DNA of 64,000 nt from the NCBI RefSeq assembly GCF_004339765.1, contig NZ_SMGO01000002.1, forward strand, positions 248,001-312,000, written 5' to 3'. Shown one piece after another: positions 1 to 10,013 of this stretch. The position numbers and the translations under genes are program-made. Below the pieces are notes generated by a model. The model was not told where the DNA came from and did no database searches. It saw only the letters and a list, made by a program, of their open reading frames with translations. This DNA comes from Albibacterium bauzanense (GTDB lineage Bacteria; Bacteroidota; Bacteroidia; Sphingobacteriales; Sphingobacteriaceae). Position 1 is the stretch's first letter. Each line of letters begins with the position of its first letter.

Positions 1-2053
1 ACCTCATACAGGTCAGGCTCCCAATCGTGGTGGAGCTAACACTGGCGGAACTAACAGACCAGGACAACATCCTCGGGGAAAAAACGATTTCAATAAAGGA
101 AGAGCACGTCAGCCTGCTGTTAAAAAAGAAGAACCAACGGATAAAGAGATACAAGATCAAATTAAAGCAACTCTTGCACGTTTAAGCGGCGCTGGTAAAT
201 CCGGTAAGTTTGCTCAACGAGCGAAACTAAGACGTCAAAAACGTGATGATGTTGCCTTATCTGCAGAAGAAGCTGCTTTAGAACGTGAATTACAATCAAA
301 AGTACTTCGAGTAACAGAATTTGTTACGGCTAATGAACTTGCTACTCTTTTAGACGTTCCGGTAACACAGATTATTTCTACTTGCATGAGCTTAGGCCTG
401 TTCGTATCAATTAATCAACGTCTCGATGCAGAAACAATTAGTATTGTTGCTGAAGAGTTTGATCATGAGGTAGAATTCATTAAACCTGATGAAGAAGAAG
501 CATTCGATCTGGAAGAAAAGGACAATCCGGATAACTTGATTCCTCGTTCACCAATTGTAACGGTAATGGGCCATGTGGATCATGGTAAGACCTCGCTTCT
601 TGACTATGTTCGTAAATCAGATGTAATAACTGGTGAGGCTGGTGGAATTACTCAACATATAGGTGCTTACGAAGTTACTCTTGAAAACGGTCGCAAGATC
701 ACTTTCTTAGATACTCCAGGTCACGAAGCGTTTACCGCCATGCGGGCTCGTGGTGCTAAAGTTACAGATATTGCTATTATTGTAATAGCTGCAGACGATA
801 GCGTAATGCCTCAAACGAAAGAAGCTATTAACCATGCTCTGGCAGCTAATCTTCCTATCGTATTTGCCTTTACAAAGATAGATAAGCCAAGTGCAAACAC
901 TGATCGTGTTCGTGAACAATTATCTGCGATGAATATTCTTGTAGAAGAATGGGGTGGTAAGTATCAGGCGCAAGAGATATCTTCTAAAACAGGAGAGAAT
1001 GTAAATCTATTATTAGAGAAAGTATTGCTTGAAGCAGACTTACTTGAGTTAACTGCAGATCCAAACAAGCGAGCCGTTGGTTCAGTTGTGGAAGCAGAGC
1101 TTGATAAAGGACGTGGTATTGTTACAACAGTTCTTATCCAATCTGGTACGTTACGTGTAGGGGATGCAATTCTAGCAGGATCGCATAGTGGAAAGGTTAA
1201 AGCTTTAACCAACGAACGTGGACAAAAGGTGGTTTCGGCAGGTCCTTCATCGCCCGTACAGATTCTGGGAATGACAGGAGGTGCACCTACAGCAGGTGAT
1301 AAGTTCTATGTTTTGGAAAGCGAATCTGAGGCAAGAAGAATAGCGAATCAGAGATTGCAATTACAAAGAGAACAAGGTCTGAGAACGCAAAAACATATTA
1401 CTCTGGATGAGATTGGCCGAAGACTAGCAATCGGTAACTTTAAAGAGTTAAATGTAATTGTTAAAGGTGACGTTGATGGATCTATTGAAGCACTTTCAGA
1501 TTCTCTATTAAAGTTATCTACAGAAGAAATCCAGGTAAATGTTATTCATAAGTCGGTCGGACAGATTTCAGAATCTGACGTTTTATTAGCTTCCGCTTCT
1601 GACGCAATTATAATCGGTTTCCAGGTTAGACCTTCAACTGGTGCAAGGAAACTAGCAGAACATGAACAAATAGATATTCGTTTATATTCAATCATTTACG
1701 ATGCAATTGATGAGCTTAAATCAGCCATGGAAGGTATGTTGGCTCCTAAATACGAAGAGAAGATTGTTGCGAACGTTGAAATTCGTGAAACATTCAAAAT
1801 CAGTAAAGTTGGTACAATTGCCGGCTGTATGGTATTAGACGGTAAAATAAACCGTAACCACGATATCCGGATAATTCGAGACGGAGTAGTTGTTTACACC
1901 GGTAAACTGGCATCCCTGAAACGCTTTAAAGATGACGTTAAAGAAGTTTCTACAGGATACGAATGTGGTTTGAATATTGATAAATTTAATGATATTCAAG
2001 TAGGCGATATCGTAGAAGCATACGAACAAGTAGAAGTAAAGCGAAAGCTTTAA
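1..2053 (+). CDS. infB: Translation initiation factor IF-2 (5' end outside window)
   Basis: IF-2 is the GTPase that brings fMet-tRNA to the 30S subunit and promotes 50S joining. The frame is open from base 2, so about 683 residues are visible and the N-terminus is cut off; the ATG at 386 is internal. In order I see a Gly/Arg/Lys-rich linker (to about base 160), an IF2_N-like helical domain (about 300-470), the G domain with GHVDHGKTS (about 569-595), DTPGHE and TKID, then beta-barrel domain II, domain 3 and the C-terminal tRNA-binding domain ending in VEVKRKL. Bacteroidota IF-2 is usually near 1000 residues, so about 300 are missing. Upstream partners (often nusA and rimP) would lie off the left edge. 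Identity is certain. Confidence 0.97.
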   Translation, partial: PHTGQAPNRGGANTGGTNRPGQHPRGKNDFNKGRARQPAVKKEEPTDKEIQDQIKATLARLSGAGKSGKFAQRAKLRRQKRDDVALSAEEAALERELQSKVLRVTEFVTANELATLLDVPVTQIISTCMSLGLFVSINQRLDAETISIVAEEFDHEVEFIKPDEEEAFDLEEKDNPDNLIPRSPIVTVMGHVDHGKTSLLDYVRKSDVITGEAGGITQHIGAYEVTLENGRKITFLDTPGHEAFTAMRARGAKVTDIAIIVIAADDSVMPQTKEAINHALAANLPIVFAFTKIDKPSANTDRVREQLSAMNILVEEWGGKYQAQEISSKTGENVNLLLEKVLLEADLLELTADPNKRAVGSVVEAELDKGRGIVTTVLIQSGTLRVGDAILAGSHSGKVKALTNERGQKVVSAGPSSPVQILGMTGGAPTAGDKFYVLESESEARRIANQRLQLQREQGLRTQKHITLDEIGRRLAIGNFKELNVIVKGDVDGSIEALSDSLLKLSTEEIQVNVIHKSVGQISESDVLLASASDAIIIGFQVRPSTGARKLAEHEQIDIRLYSIIYDAIDELKSAMEGMLAPKYEEKIVANVEIRETFKISKVGTIAGCMVLDGKINRNHDIRIIRDGVVVYTGKLASLKRFKDDVKEVSTGYECGLNIDKFNDIQVGDIVEAYEQVEVKRKL

Positions 2054-2067
2054 TTATATAAATAGAT

Positions 2068-2112
2068 AAAAAGCAGGGGGATGAATTATATAATTCATCC
2101 CCCTGCTTTTTT
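2068..2112. terminator. Bidirectional Rho-independent terminator between infB and the ABC exporter gene
   Basis: Bases 2068-2089 are an exact reverse complement of 2090-2111, giving a 22-bp perfect palindrome. It has a GC core (GCAGGGGG / CCCCCTGC) and starts with A's and ends with T's. It sits 15 bases after the infB stop and 15 bases before the stop of the convergent ABC gene, so it can end transcription from both sides. Confidence 0.9.
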
Positions 2113-2126
2113 CTGGCAATTAAAGT

Positions 2127-3947
2127 TTAATGATAGAATTGCTGCATTTCAATGAGTTTACGATATACACCGTTCTTCTCCAGAAGTTCTGTATGCGTTC
2201 CCTCTTCTACTATTCTACCTTTCTCTAATACAAATATCTTATCCGCTTGTTGAATCGTACTTAACCGATGAGCAATAACCAAGCTAGTTCTGCTTTTCAT
2301 CAAGTTGTTTAAAGCTTCCTGCACTAACTTTTCTGACTCTGTATCCAAAGCAGAAGTTGCCTCATCAAGCAATAATATAGGAGGATTCCTTAGGACGGCT
2401 CTTGCAATACATAATCGTTGCTTCTGCCCGCCAGAGAGCTTAATACCTCTATCACCTATGTTCGTTTGATAAGCAGATTCTGTCTCCATTATAAACTCAT
2501 GTGCGTTCGCAATTTTAGCTGCTGCTATTATACTTTCTTCAGAAGCATTTTCGATTCCAAAAGCAATATTGTTAGCTATCGTATCATTAAACAGAACAAG
2601 ATCTTGATTCACTATACCCATTAGATTCCTTAAAGAGTCAACCTTCAAATCACAGATATCCTTGCCATCAATTAATAATCTACCTTTTGATGGATCCATG
2701 AACCGCGGGATCAAATCCATTAAAGTTGATTTTCCACCACCAGAAGGGCCCACTAATGCAATGGTTGAGCCTTTTGGAATATTCATATTAACATCTACCA
2801 ACACAGCTTTCTCATCGTACTCAAAACTTATATTTTCTAACTTAATTTCATTATTAAATGAGTCAATCTCTTTGGCATCTGGTGCATCTACGATTCCTGG
2901 TTTCTGATCAATCAGGTCTAGCACACGTTCACCTGCAGCAATACCTGAATGAATATTAGTAAACGAATCGGTCAGCGCCTTTGCTGGTCGCATTACCTGC
3001 GAAAAGATAGCTATATAGGCTATAAAAGTACCTGCAGTAAAGTTTTGATCACCATTAATTACAAGGTTTCCTCCATATAATAGAATTACGGCCACCATTA
3101 TTACCCCTAAAAATTCAGATACCGGAGATCCAAGCTGCTGCCTTCTGGCCATACGCCTGCCAATGTTAGAATAATAGGCATTTTCTTCATTGAATCGCTT
3201 TTTGACAAACTCTACAGCATTGAAAGCTTTAATGATTTTAATTCCCGATAAAGCTTCATCCAGGTAACTGATCATCTGTCCATAAACAGACTGAGCTTCT
3301 GTAGCTTGCTGCTTCAGTTGCTTAACAATCCTGGAAATAAAGAAACCCGAAACTGGAATAATCAATAAAGCAAATAAAGTAAGCTCAACCGACATCATCA
3401 GCAAGGATATGATATAGAATAAAAGCTGTAAAGGTTCTTTGAATACAACCTGCAAGGTTCCTGTCACTGAGAATTGAACAACTTGTACATCGGACGATAT
3501 CTTTGAAATAATATCGCCTTTTCTTTGATTATTAAAATACCCTACATGAAGATCCATTACATTATTGAAAACCGTCTTTCTTAGATTCAATAAGGTATGT
3601 ATCTTTAAATTCTCCATGATACGCTGAGAAAAATAACGAAACAAATTGCTTAGAAACACAGAGGAAACTATTACTATACAAACTAACTTCAATGCCCCGT
3701 AAGCTCCGTATGTAGCACTTATCTGTTGCGCATAGTAATTAAACCAATCAATAACATTCACCCAGTTATCTGGTTTAGCAAGAGTTTCAATTTCATCCTT
3801 TGCCATAAATAGGGTGTTCAATAACGGGCCAACTAACACCAAATTCATCGTACCAAAAAGAACTGCTAACAATGCACAGATCACATAAGGGATGGCGAAT
3901 TTCTCTATTGGTTTTGCAAAGGAAAGTAATCTAAAATATGTTTTCAT
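2127..3947 (-). CDS. ABC exporter, MsbA-like (TMD-NBD half-transporter)
   Basis: A 606-residue fused membrane plus ATPase half-transporter that would act as a homodimer in the inner membrane. MsbA-type members flip lipid A or other lipids, but the substrate cannot be read from sequence. Six membrane segments fill the first 320 residues. The ATPase domain has Walker A GPSGGGKST (near 395), signature LSGGQKQR (near 505), Walker B LLLDEATSALD (near 525) and the H-loop IAHRLS. I start at 3947 (MKTYFRLLSF). The frame stays open to 3986, but a TAnnTTTG promoter element at 3964-3971 lies inside that extension. Single gene, convergent with infB and divergent from the aminotransferase. Confidence 0.9.
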   Translation of the reverse strand: MKTYFRLLSFAKPIEKFAIPYVICALLAVLFGTMNLVLVGPLLNTLFMAKDEIETLAKPDNWVNVIDWFNYYAQQISATYGAYGALKLVCIVIVSSVFLSNLFRYFSQRIMENLKIHTLLNLRKTVFNNVMDLHVGYFNNQRKGDIISKISSDVQVVQFSVTGTLQVVFKEPLQLLFYIISLLMMSVELTLFALLIIPVSGFFISRIVKQLKQQATEAQSVYGQMISYLDEALSGIKIIKAFNAVEFVKKRFNEENAYYSNIGRRMARRQQLGSPVSEFLGVIMVAVILLYGGNLVINGDQNFTAGTFIAYIAIFSQVMRPAKALTDSFTNIHSGIAAGERVLDLIDQKPGIVDAPDAKEIDSFNNEIKLENISFEYDEKAVLVDVNMNIPKGSTIALVGPSGGGKSTLMDLIPRFMDPSKGRLLIDGKDICDLKVDSLRNLMGIVNQDLVLFNDTIANNIAFGIENASEESIIAAAKIANAHEFIMETESAYQTNIGDRGIKLSGGQKQRLCIARAVLRNPPILLLDEATSALDTESEKLVQEALNNLMKSRTSLVIAHRLSTIQQADKIFVLEKGRIVEEGTHTELLEKNGVYRKLIEMQQFYH

Positions 3948-3963
3948 AATTATAACGTAGAGG

Positions 3964-3971
3964 CAAAGGTA
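3964..3971 (-). promoter_or_regulatory. Bacteroidota -7 promoter element for the ABC exporter gene
   Basis: On the minus strand this reads TACCTTTG, an exact TAnnTTTG match, 16 bases before the ATG at 3947. No clear -33 TTTG is seen at the expected distance. It predicts a leader of about 10 bases and supports the shorter start. Confidence 0.5.
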
Positions 3972-4092
3972 ATAAAACCCACCCAAGTTATTTTAAATGC
4001 TAAAGTCCTTAATTTGTAAGAAAATTTAGCGAACATTTTAAAGTATGTGGCTAAATATTTGTATTATCAGCAAATATCTAACAAATCATTAG

Positions 4093-4100
4093 TAATTTTG
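4093..4100 (+). promoter_or_regulatory. Bacteroidota -7 promoter element for the aminotransferase-tyrA pair
   Basis: TAATTTTG matches TAnnTTTG exactly and lies 19 bases before the ATG at 4120. There is a TTTG at 4058-4061, but at 31 bases the gap is too long for a normal -33 box, so only the -7 element is supported. Confidence 0.45.
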
Positions 4101-4119
4101 CAAGCTTAATAACGATGAT

Positions 4120-5289
4120 ATGCAAATGAAAATTGCTGATAGGCTTCAACATACTGAAGAATATTACTTTTCAAAAAAACTGAGCCAGATAGCAGAATTA
4201 AACAAGAGCGGAATACAAGTTTTAAATCTTGGAATAGGAAGTCCAGACTTACAACCACCTGCTATTGTTATCGACACACTGATTGAAGAATCTAAGAATC
4301 CTCATAATCATGCATATCAAAAGTATAATGGAATACCGGCATTAAGAAATGCTATTGCTACCTGGTACGGTAAAGAGTATTCAGTAACACTAAATCCAGA
4401 AACTGAAGTATTACCACTGATTGGTTCTAAGGAAGGTATTATGCATATATGTATGACCTATCTTCAACCAGGAGACGAAGCTCTTGTTCCAAACCCAGGT
4501 TATCCCAGCTATCTATCAGCCGTAAGATTGAGTGGTGCAACTCCTGTATCCTACGATCTCAAAGAGGAAGACAGTTGGCTGCCTGATTTGAATGAGCTAT
4601 CGAAAAGAGATTTAAGCAAGGTAAAAATTATGTGGATTAATTATCCACATATGCCAAGTGGTGCTAAAGCCAATCGCGATTTTTTCAAAGCGATTATTGC
4701 TTTCGCAAAGGAGAATCAAATATTAATATGTCACGATAATCCATATAGCTTCATTCTTAACGATGAACAAATAAGCATACTCTCAATACCAGGAAGCAAG
4801 GAAGTAGCTATCGAATTAAATTCCTTCAGTAAAACTTTCAATATGGCTGGCTGGAGAATAGGAATGCTAGTTGGTGCCCAGGAGCGTATTTCGGAAATCT
4901 TACGCTTTAAAAGCAATATGGACTCCGGAATGTTTTATCCTCTGCAAATGGCTGCAAGCAAAGCTTTATCTTTAGATAAGGATTGGTATAGCGAATTAAA
5001 TAAAGTTTACAGACAAAGAAGAGAGAAAGTTTATGAGCTTTTAAATATTCTAAACTGTACCTATGATAAAAACCAGGTCGGAATGTTTGTTTGGGCTAAG
5101 ATAGCTGACAAATATGAAGACGCTTATGTATTAACTGACGAAATTCTTGATAAATCACGGGTATTTATAACGCCAGGAGGTATATTTGGAAGCCAGGGCA
5201 GAGATCATATTCGTATAAGCTTATGTGCTCCAGAATCAACCTTTGCTGAAGCTATTAACCGTATAACCTCATCAAATCTATCAAGTTAA
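4120..5289 (+). CDS. PLP-dependent class I/II aminotransferase (probably aromatic or prephenate type)
   Basis: A 389-residue fold-type I aminotransferase. The Schiff-base lysine is K238 in SFSKTFNMAGWR. Other family features are NLGIGSPDL near the N-terminus, NPGYPSY, HDNPYSF and the C-terminal substrate-carboxylate arginine in RIS. The prephenate dehydrogenase gene follows after one base, so the pair is co-transcribed and the likely role is in tyrosine/phenylalanine synthesis. The family also includes LL-diaminopimelate and aspartate aminotransferases, so substrate choice is inference. The ATG at 4126 (MKIADRL) is an equally possible start. Confidence 0.85.
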   Translation: MQMKIADRLQHTEEYYFSKKLSQIAELNKSGIQVLNLGIGSPDLQPPAIVIDTLIEESKNPHNHAYQKYNGIPALRNAIATWYGKEYSVTLNPETEVLPLIGSKEGIMHICMTYLQPGDEALVPNPGYPSYLSAVRLSGATPVSYDLKEEDSWLPDLNELSKRDLSKVKIMWINYPHMPSGAKANRDFFKAIIAFAKENQILICHDNPYSFILNDEQISILSIPGSKEVAIELNSFSKTFNMAGWRIGMLVGAQERISEILRFKSNMDSGMFYPLQMAASKALSLDKDWYSELNKVYRQRREKVYELLNILNCTYDKNQVGMFVWAKIADKYEDAYVLTDEILDKSRVFITPGGIFGSQGRDHIRISLCAPESTFAEAINRITSSNLSS

Positions 5290-5290
5290 A

Positions 5291-6133
5291 ATGAAAATTT
5301 CTATTATTGGAGTAGGGCTTATAGGAGGTTCCTTAGCATTAAGCTTAAGGAAAACAATACCCGTAAATAAGATATTTGGCGTTGATACAAACAGTGCCAA
5401 TCTAAGTAAAGCTCTGGAACTTGGGATAATTGATGCTACATCTGAACTTGATGAAGCCATTGAAGACTCCGATTTGATAATCTTAACTGTTCCTGTTAAT
5501 TCTATTCAAGACTTATTGCCATCCATACTTGATAAGGTTAAAAACAATCAAGTAGTTATGGAAATGGGTTCAACACAGCAAGAAATACTTGAGGCAATCA
5601 ACGACCATCCGAAGAGAGGTAGATTAGTAGCTGTACATCCAATGGCCGGTACTGAATATTCTGGCCCTGAAGCTGCCATAGATGACTTATTTACAGGAAA
5701 AAATATGGTATTCTGTGATATTGTACGAACAGATGCCGATGCCTTTGAAATTGCTGAATCTATATGTGATGCTTTAAAAATGAAGCCTGTCTTCATGAAT
5801 GCAAAAGAACATGATTTGCATACTGCATACGTATCACATATCTCTCATATCACTTCTTTTGCCCTCGCTTTAACGGTATTAGAGAAAGAAAAATCGCAAG
5901 GAAGAATATTTGAGCTTGCAGGAGGTGGATTTGCTTCAACAGTAAGACTAGCTAAAAGTTCGCCAGATATGTGGGTACCCATATTTAAGCAAAACAAAAA
6001 GAACGTACTTGAAGTTTTAGAGGAACATATCAGACAATTGCAACGTATGCATGATGTTCTTGAAGAAGAAGACTATGACACACTATTTAAATTAATTAAG
6101 CAATCAAATAAGATTAAAAGAATTATTAAATAG
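5291..6133 (+). CDS. tyrA: Prephenate dehydrogenase
   Basis: Oxidises prephenate to 4-hydroxyphenylpyruvate with NAD(P) in tyrosine synthesis. The 280-residue protein has the Rossmann loop GVGLIGGSLALSLR (residues 7-20), an acidic residue ending strand 2 (FGVDTN, fitting NAD), the HPMAGTEYSGP active-site segment (near 117) and the helical dimerisation domain with HISHITSF. No chorismate mutase or ACT domain is fused, and the length fits the monofunctional form. It starts one base after the aminotransferase stop. Its last 8 bases overlap the end of the convergent biotin carrier gene. Confidence 0.93.
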   Translation: MKISIIGVGLIGGSLALSLRKTIPVNKIFGVDTNSANLSKALELGIIDATSELDEAIEDSDLIILTVPVNSIQDLLPSILDKVKNNQVVMEMGSTQQEILEAINDHPKRGRLVAVHPMAGTEYSGPEAAIDDLFTGKNMVFCDIVRTDADAFEIAESICDALKMKPVFMNAKEHDLHTAYVSHISHITSFALALTVLEKEKSQGRIFELAGGGFASTVRLAKSSPDMWVPIFKQNKKNVLEVLEEHIRQLQRMHDVLEEEDYDTLFKLIKQSNKIKRIIK

Positions 6134-6638
6134 TATTATCAAATTGTATAAGAACTTGATTCTTTTCTACTTTATCACCCTTATAAATTTCAACAGATTT
6201 AATAGTTATATCTAAAGGGGACTTAATAAGATTTTCCATTTTCATAGCTTCCAATACCAATAAACAGTCTCCTTTATTCACTTTATCGCCTGCCTTTACC
6301 CGTATTTCTAAAACCAAACCAGGCATCGGTGCTTTTAGGTTAGAAACACTTTGAGCTTTATTCAACTCCATCCCTAAACTTTCCAGCAAAGCATCCTTTT
6401 CATCCTTTAAAGAGATATGGTATAAATTGCCATTAATCTTTATCTCAGCTTCCTTCTCTTTATAATTAACTGTTACAATTTCTGCTGAATAGCTTTTACC
6501 CTTTAGTAAAACATGTATGTGATTGTTGGAATAGTCCTCCAAATCAAGTTGGATTAGACTACCATCAACCAGAACATCCTCCCCTTCCATTTGAATAGCA
6601 TAAGTGCCATTATTATTAACAAGAATATGCTTCATCAT
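6126..6638 (-). CDS. Biotin carboxyl carrier subunit (acyl-CoA carboxylase or decarboxylase type)
   Basis: A 170-residue protein with a C-terminal biotinyl domain. The biotin acceptor is K133 in EAMKMEN, and the preceding APMPGLVLEIRVKAGDKV is the usual first half of the domain. The N-terminal 95 residues resemble the BT/linker region of propionyl- or methylmalonyl-CoA carboxylase carrier subunits rather than AccB. No carboxylase or carboxyltransferase gene is in the window, so the enzyme it serves is unknown. It ends in an 8-base convergent overlap with tyrA and lies 3 bases downstream of rsmE, probably in one transcript. Confidence 0.85.
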   Translation of the reverse strand: MMKHILVNNNGTYAIQMEGEDVLVDGSLIQLDLEDYSNNHIHVLLKGKSYSAEIVTVNYKEKEAEIKINGNLYHISLKDEKDALLESLGMELNKAQSVSNLKAPMPGLVLEIRVKAGDKVNKGDCLLVLEAMKMENLIKSPLDITIKSVEIYKGDKVEKNQVLIQFDNTI

Positions 6639-6641
6639 ATA

Positions 6642-7352
6642 CTAACGATTTATCAGATTAGCTTCCATACAGGCAACCAAAGCTGCGGTTTCAGTCCTTA
6701 ACCTTGTATTACCTAATGTAATCGGAATATATCCTAAAGAAAGAGCTTGTTCAATTTCAGTATCGCTAAAGTCTCCTTCAGGACCGATTAGAATAACAGC
6801 ATCCTCGTTCTCTTTAAGAGATTCTTTTAACTGTTTTTTCTCATTCTCTAAGCAATGAGCAATAAATTTCTTTCCTTCAAATTTAAGATTAAAGAAATCC
6901 TTTAGTTTAACCGGTTCATTTACTATTGGTAAAAACGACTGCTGAGATTGCTTCATTGCCGATATAACAATCTTATTTAAGCGGTCAAGCTTCATTACTG
7001 TCCTCTCAGAACGTTCGCAAATAATAGGTGTAATTTCATCAATACCGATCTCTGTAGCTTTCTCCAGGAACCACTCATAGCGCTCCAACGACTTAGTGGG
7101 AGCGACAACCATATGAAGGTTATAATTTCTTTTCTTAGCGTCTCTTACAAAGGAAAGAATATCAACCCTGGTTCGCTTTTTGTTAACTGAGTCAGCAATC
7201 TTGCCTGTATATATACCCCCATTACCATCAATCAATGTAATATTTGCCCCGGCTTTTAACCTTAATACCCGAGTGCAATGTTTACTTTCCTCTTCTGAAA
7301 GATCATAATATAAACATTGATTCTCAATATCTGGGGTATAGAATATATGCAC
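6642..7352 (-). CDS. rsmE: 16S rRNA (uracil-1498-N3)-methyltransferase
   Basis: RsmE methylates U1498 of 16S rRNA using SAM. The 236-residue length is typical. The SPOUT knot is visible as LIGPEGDFSDTEIEQA and LGNTRLRTETAAL near the C-terminus, and the N-terminal PUA-like domain has HCTRVLRLKAG. Upstream neighbours run in the same direction with a gap of 11 bases. This is a housekeeping rRNA-modification gene with nothing unusual. Confidence 0.94.
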   Translation of the reverse strand: MHIFYTPDIENQCLYYDLSEEESKHCTRVLRLKAGANITLIDGNGGIYTGKIADSVNKKRTRVDILSFVRDAKKRNYNLHMVVAPTKSLERYEWFLEKATEIGIDEITPIICERSERTVMKLDRLNKIVISAMKQSQQSFLPIVNEPVKLKDFFNLKFEGKKFIAHCLENEKKQLKESLKENEDAVILIGPEGDFSDTEIEQALSLGYIPITLGNTRLRTETAALVACMEANLINR

Positions 7353-7363
7353 AGTAATACGTT

Positions 7364-8677
7364 TTATTCTTCCGGCTCTTCTTCAGTTTGCTCCAACCGT
7401 TCCATTTTAACAGACTCAATATTTTGTTGAGTCTTCTTTAAGATAGTAAAAGCATAACCATGAAACTCCTTACATTCGCCAACATCCGGTATCTTATCAA
7501 ACAGTTCGCTTACTAAACCAGAAAGGGTGTCATAGTCATTACTCTGTGGTAGATCCAGAGGCAGGTATTCATTCACATCATGAATATTTGCAGATGCTGA
7601 AACAATGTATTCGGTTTGCGATACCTGTTCAACAATTGGATGCTCTTCATCATATTCATCCTGGATTTCACCTACCAGTTCTTCTACAATATCCTCTAAG
7701 GTAACCATTCCTGATGTCCCTCCAAACTCATCCAAAACAATTGCAATCTGAATCCGCTTTTGCTGAAATTCAGCCATTAAATCATTGATTTTCTTAGTTT
7801 CCGGGATAAAATAAGGCTTCCTGATAATGTTCTTTAATTCAATCTCTTGTTTATCTACCAACTGCGGCAATAAATCTTTAGCATGTACAATACCTACAAT
7901 CTTATCAATAGATCCATCGTATACAGGAACCCGGGAATAGCCTTCGCTTATAATTGTATTTAATAATAATTCCTTCGGACTATCAACCTCTACAGCAGTT
8001 ATCTTAGTACGTGGAACCATTACATTCTTAACAACCCGTTCATTAAAGTCAAAAACATTCTTTATCAACTCATGCTCCGTTAAATTCAAAGCACCCGATT
8101 CCTTTCCTTGATCAAGCAAATATTGTAACTCTTCAGAAGAATGATGCACTTCATTCATCGTAACACCAAAGCCCAACATTTTTAATATAAGATTTGCAAA
8201 GCCATTCAATACCCATATAAAAGGTCTGAATACCATATAGAAAAACCTTAGCGGTAAAGTTAATGCCATAGTTGTACCTACCGGCCTTTGAATCGCTATG
8301 GATTTAGGGGCTAATTCACCAAATACAATATGTAAAATCGTAATGATAGAGAATGCTAATATGTGACCAATATTAGTCTGGAATGTGCCAACTAGCTCAA
8401 TATTGAAAAGAGCAAGAAAATCAACAACAACCTTGGTCATTACAGCTTCTCCAACCCAACCTAAACCTAGTGAAGCTAATGTAATTCCTAATTGTGTTGC
8501 AGCTAAATATCCATCTAAATGATTCGTTATGTGTTTCGCAAGATTTGCTACATTATTTCCCGATTTAGCCTTAATTTCAATTTGTGAGGCCCTAACTTTA
8601 ACAATTGCAAATTCAGCGGCGACAAAAAAGCCATTCAGAAAAACCAACAGAAAAGTAACAAAAATTTGAAAACCCAT
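7364..8677 (-). CDS. CNNM/HlyC-CorC family membrane protein (DUF21-CBS-CorC_HlyC)
   Basis: A 437-residue membrane protein of the family often labelled hemolysin, TlyC or CorC; relatives are Mg2+/Co2+ transporters or efflux-linked proteins. Order: DUF21 domain with about four membrane segments (1-190), a CBS pair (about 205-330, including VPRTKITAVEVD and GTSGMVTLEDIVEELVGEI), then an acidic CorC_HlyC domain, and a tail EQTEEEPEE. It sits four bases from ppa. Hemolysin activity should not be assumed; divalent-metal handling is the best family-based guess. Confidence 0.85.
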   Translation of the reverse strand: MGFQIFVTFLLVFLNGFFVAAEFAIVKVRASQIEIKAKSGNNVANLAKHITNHLDGYLAATQLGITLASLGLGWVGEAVMTKVVVDFLALFNIELVGTFQTNIGHILAFSIITILHIVFGELAPKSIAIQRPVGTTMALTLPLRFFYMVFRPFIWVLNGFANLILKMLGFGVTMNEVHHSSEELQYLLDQGKESGALNLTEHELIKNVFDFNERVVKNVMVPRTKITAVEVDSPKELLLNTIISEGYSRVPVYDGSIDKIVGIVHAKDLLPQLVDKQEIELKNIIRKPYFIPETKKINDLMAEFQQKRIQIAIVLDEFGGTSGMVTLEDIVEELVGEIQDEYDEEHPIVEQVSQTEYIVSASANIHDVNEYLPLDLPQSNDYDTLSGLVSELFDKIPDVGECKEFHGYAFTILKKTQQNIESVKMERLEQTEEEPEE

Positions 8678-8681
8678 AATT

Positions 8682-9227
8682 CTATTTTTGGTTCACAAAT
8701 ATCTTCTGGTAAAGCTCCAGACTTTCTTCTATAACTTTTAATGCATAAGATCTATCCAAGAGTTGCTCAACCGTAACGTTCTTCCCTTCCAAAGCTTTAT
8801 AATCCTGAAAGAACCTAACTATCTCCTTCATCGTATGAGGAGGTAGTTCAGACATATCCCTAATATAATTTACTGACATATCATTCTTTGCAACAGCAAT
8901 AATCTTATCATCTTGCTCACCATTATCTACCATATGCATTACACCCACAACATATGCTTCAATTAAAGTCATAGGATATACATCAACCGAACTTAATACC
9001 AGGATATCAAGCGGATCTTTATCATCACAATAAGTTTGAGGAATAAATCCGTAATTAGCGGGATAAATAACAGACGAAAATAGAACACGGTCCAATTTCA
9101 TTAAACCACTTTCTTTGTCTATTTCATATTTGGCTTTGGAGCCCTTTGGGATTTCAATAATCCCATTAACAGAATCAGAAATAACATTACCGGGCGAAAC
9201 CTCGTGCCATGGATGCTTAAAACTCAT
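8682..9227 (-). CDS. ppa: Inorganic pyrophosphatase (family I)
   Basis: Hydrolyses pyrophosphate to phosphate, driving biosynthetic reactions in the cytoplasm. The 181-residue length is typical of soluble family I. The metal-binding signature [10 protein letters not shown] (D69, D71, D74), the [12 protein letters not shown] segment and [11 protein letters not shown] are all present. It runs in line with the DedA gene upstream (10-base gap) and the CNNM-type gene downstream (4-base gap). Confidence 0.95.
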   Translation of the reverse strand: MSFKHPWHEVSPGNVISDSVNGIIEIPKGSKAKYEIDKESGLMKLDRVLFSSVIYPANYGFIPQTYCDDKDPLDILVLSSVDVYPMTLIEAYVVGVMHMVDNGEQDDKIIAVAKNDMSVNYIRDMSELPPHTMKEIVRFFQDYKALEGKNVTVEQLLDRSYALKVIEESLELYQKIFVNQK

Positions 9228-9237
9228 AGATTAATTC

Positions 9238-9873
9238 TTATTTATTTTCTTTTTTTAAACTTTTTCGGATAACCGTAATAACAACAGGAACGGTAGTAAT
9301 TGAAATAAACCCAATTATGATGTACTCAATATAGTTAACAATTTGAGGAAAATGCTGACCTAGAAAATAACCCGATAGAGTTAAAATAGCTACCCATAAC
9401 ACTCCTCCACTAATATTGAGAATAGTAAATCTAGTCAAATCTACACGCACTACTCCTGCAAATATCGGAGCAAATGTACGTATAATTGGCATAAACCTAC
9501 CTAAAATTAATGCTAGCGCACCGTATTTGTGATAGAACTCTTCTGCTGCTACTATATACTTCCGTTTAAATAACAAAGAATCCTTCCTTTTGAAAAGCAT
9601 TGGCCCTGTCCTTGAACCAAACCAATAGCCTGTATAATTTCCTAAAATTGCGGCTGCTAATAACCCTCCGCATAGAACATATATACTAACTGGTAAAAGT
9701 CCTGAAGCACAGAATAATCCTGCTAGAAATAATAAGTAATCTCCCGGCAAGAAAAAACCAAAAAACAACCCGGTCTCTGCAAAAACTACAATTAATAATA
9801 AATAGAACCCTCCACTTCGAAGCAGGGTCTCTGCATCAAATAATTGTTGAAACGATAACCAAAGCTCGTGCAT
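9238..9873 (-). CDS. DedA/SNARE-associated family membrane protein
   Basis: A 211-residue inner-membrane protein of the DedA superfamily. Some members flip undecaprenyl phosphate or phosphatidylethanolamine, and loss often disturbs membrane potential. Conserved features are ETGLFFGFFLPGDYLLFLAG (near 33-52), LGNYTGYWFGSRTG and GRFMPIIRTFAP (near 122), followed by two further membrane segments and a basic tail. It is probably the first gene of the minus-strand run through ppa and rsmE. The exact substrate is unknown. Confidence 0.87.
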   Translation of the reverse strand: MHELWLSFQQLFDAETLLRSGGFYLLLIVVFAETGLFFGFFLPGDYLLFLAGLFCASGLLPVSIYVLCGGLLAAAILGNYTGYWFGSRTGPMLFKRKDSLLFKRKYIVAAEEFYHKYGALALILGRFMPIIRTFAPIFAGVVRVDLTRFTILNISGGVLWVAILTLSGYFLGQHFPQIVNYIEYIIIGFISITTVPVVITVIRKSLKKENK

Positions 9874-10013
9874 ACAAATCCTTATCTTACGAATATATAA
9901 AAATAAACAGCCAGATTTTATGATATCCTAAAATAGTGACACTTAAAGATGTCCTTTATAACAATAATGTTTGAACACTGTTTATATCTTTATTTTATCG
10001 AAAATAAATGTTT

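Noticed and set aside
386-388. The ATG at 386 as the start of infB
   Set aside because: The same frame is open and codes for IF-2 linker and IF2_N sequence back to base 2, so this ATG is internal.
7364-8677. The CNNM/HlyC protein as a hemolysin
   Set aside because: The name is historical; domains indicate a metal-linked membrane protein and nothing suggests a toxin.
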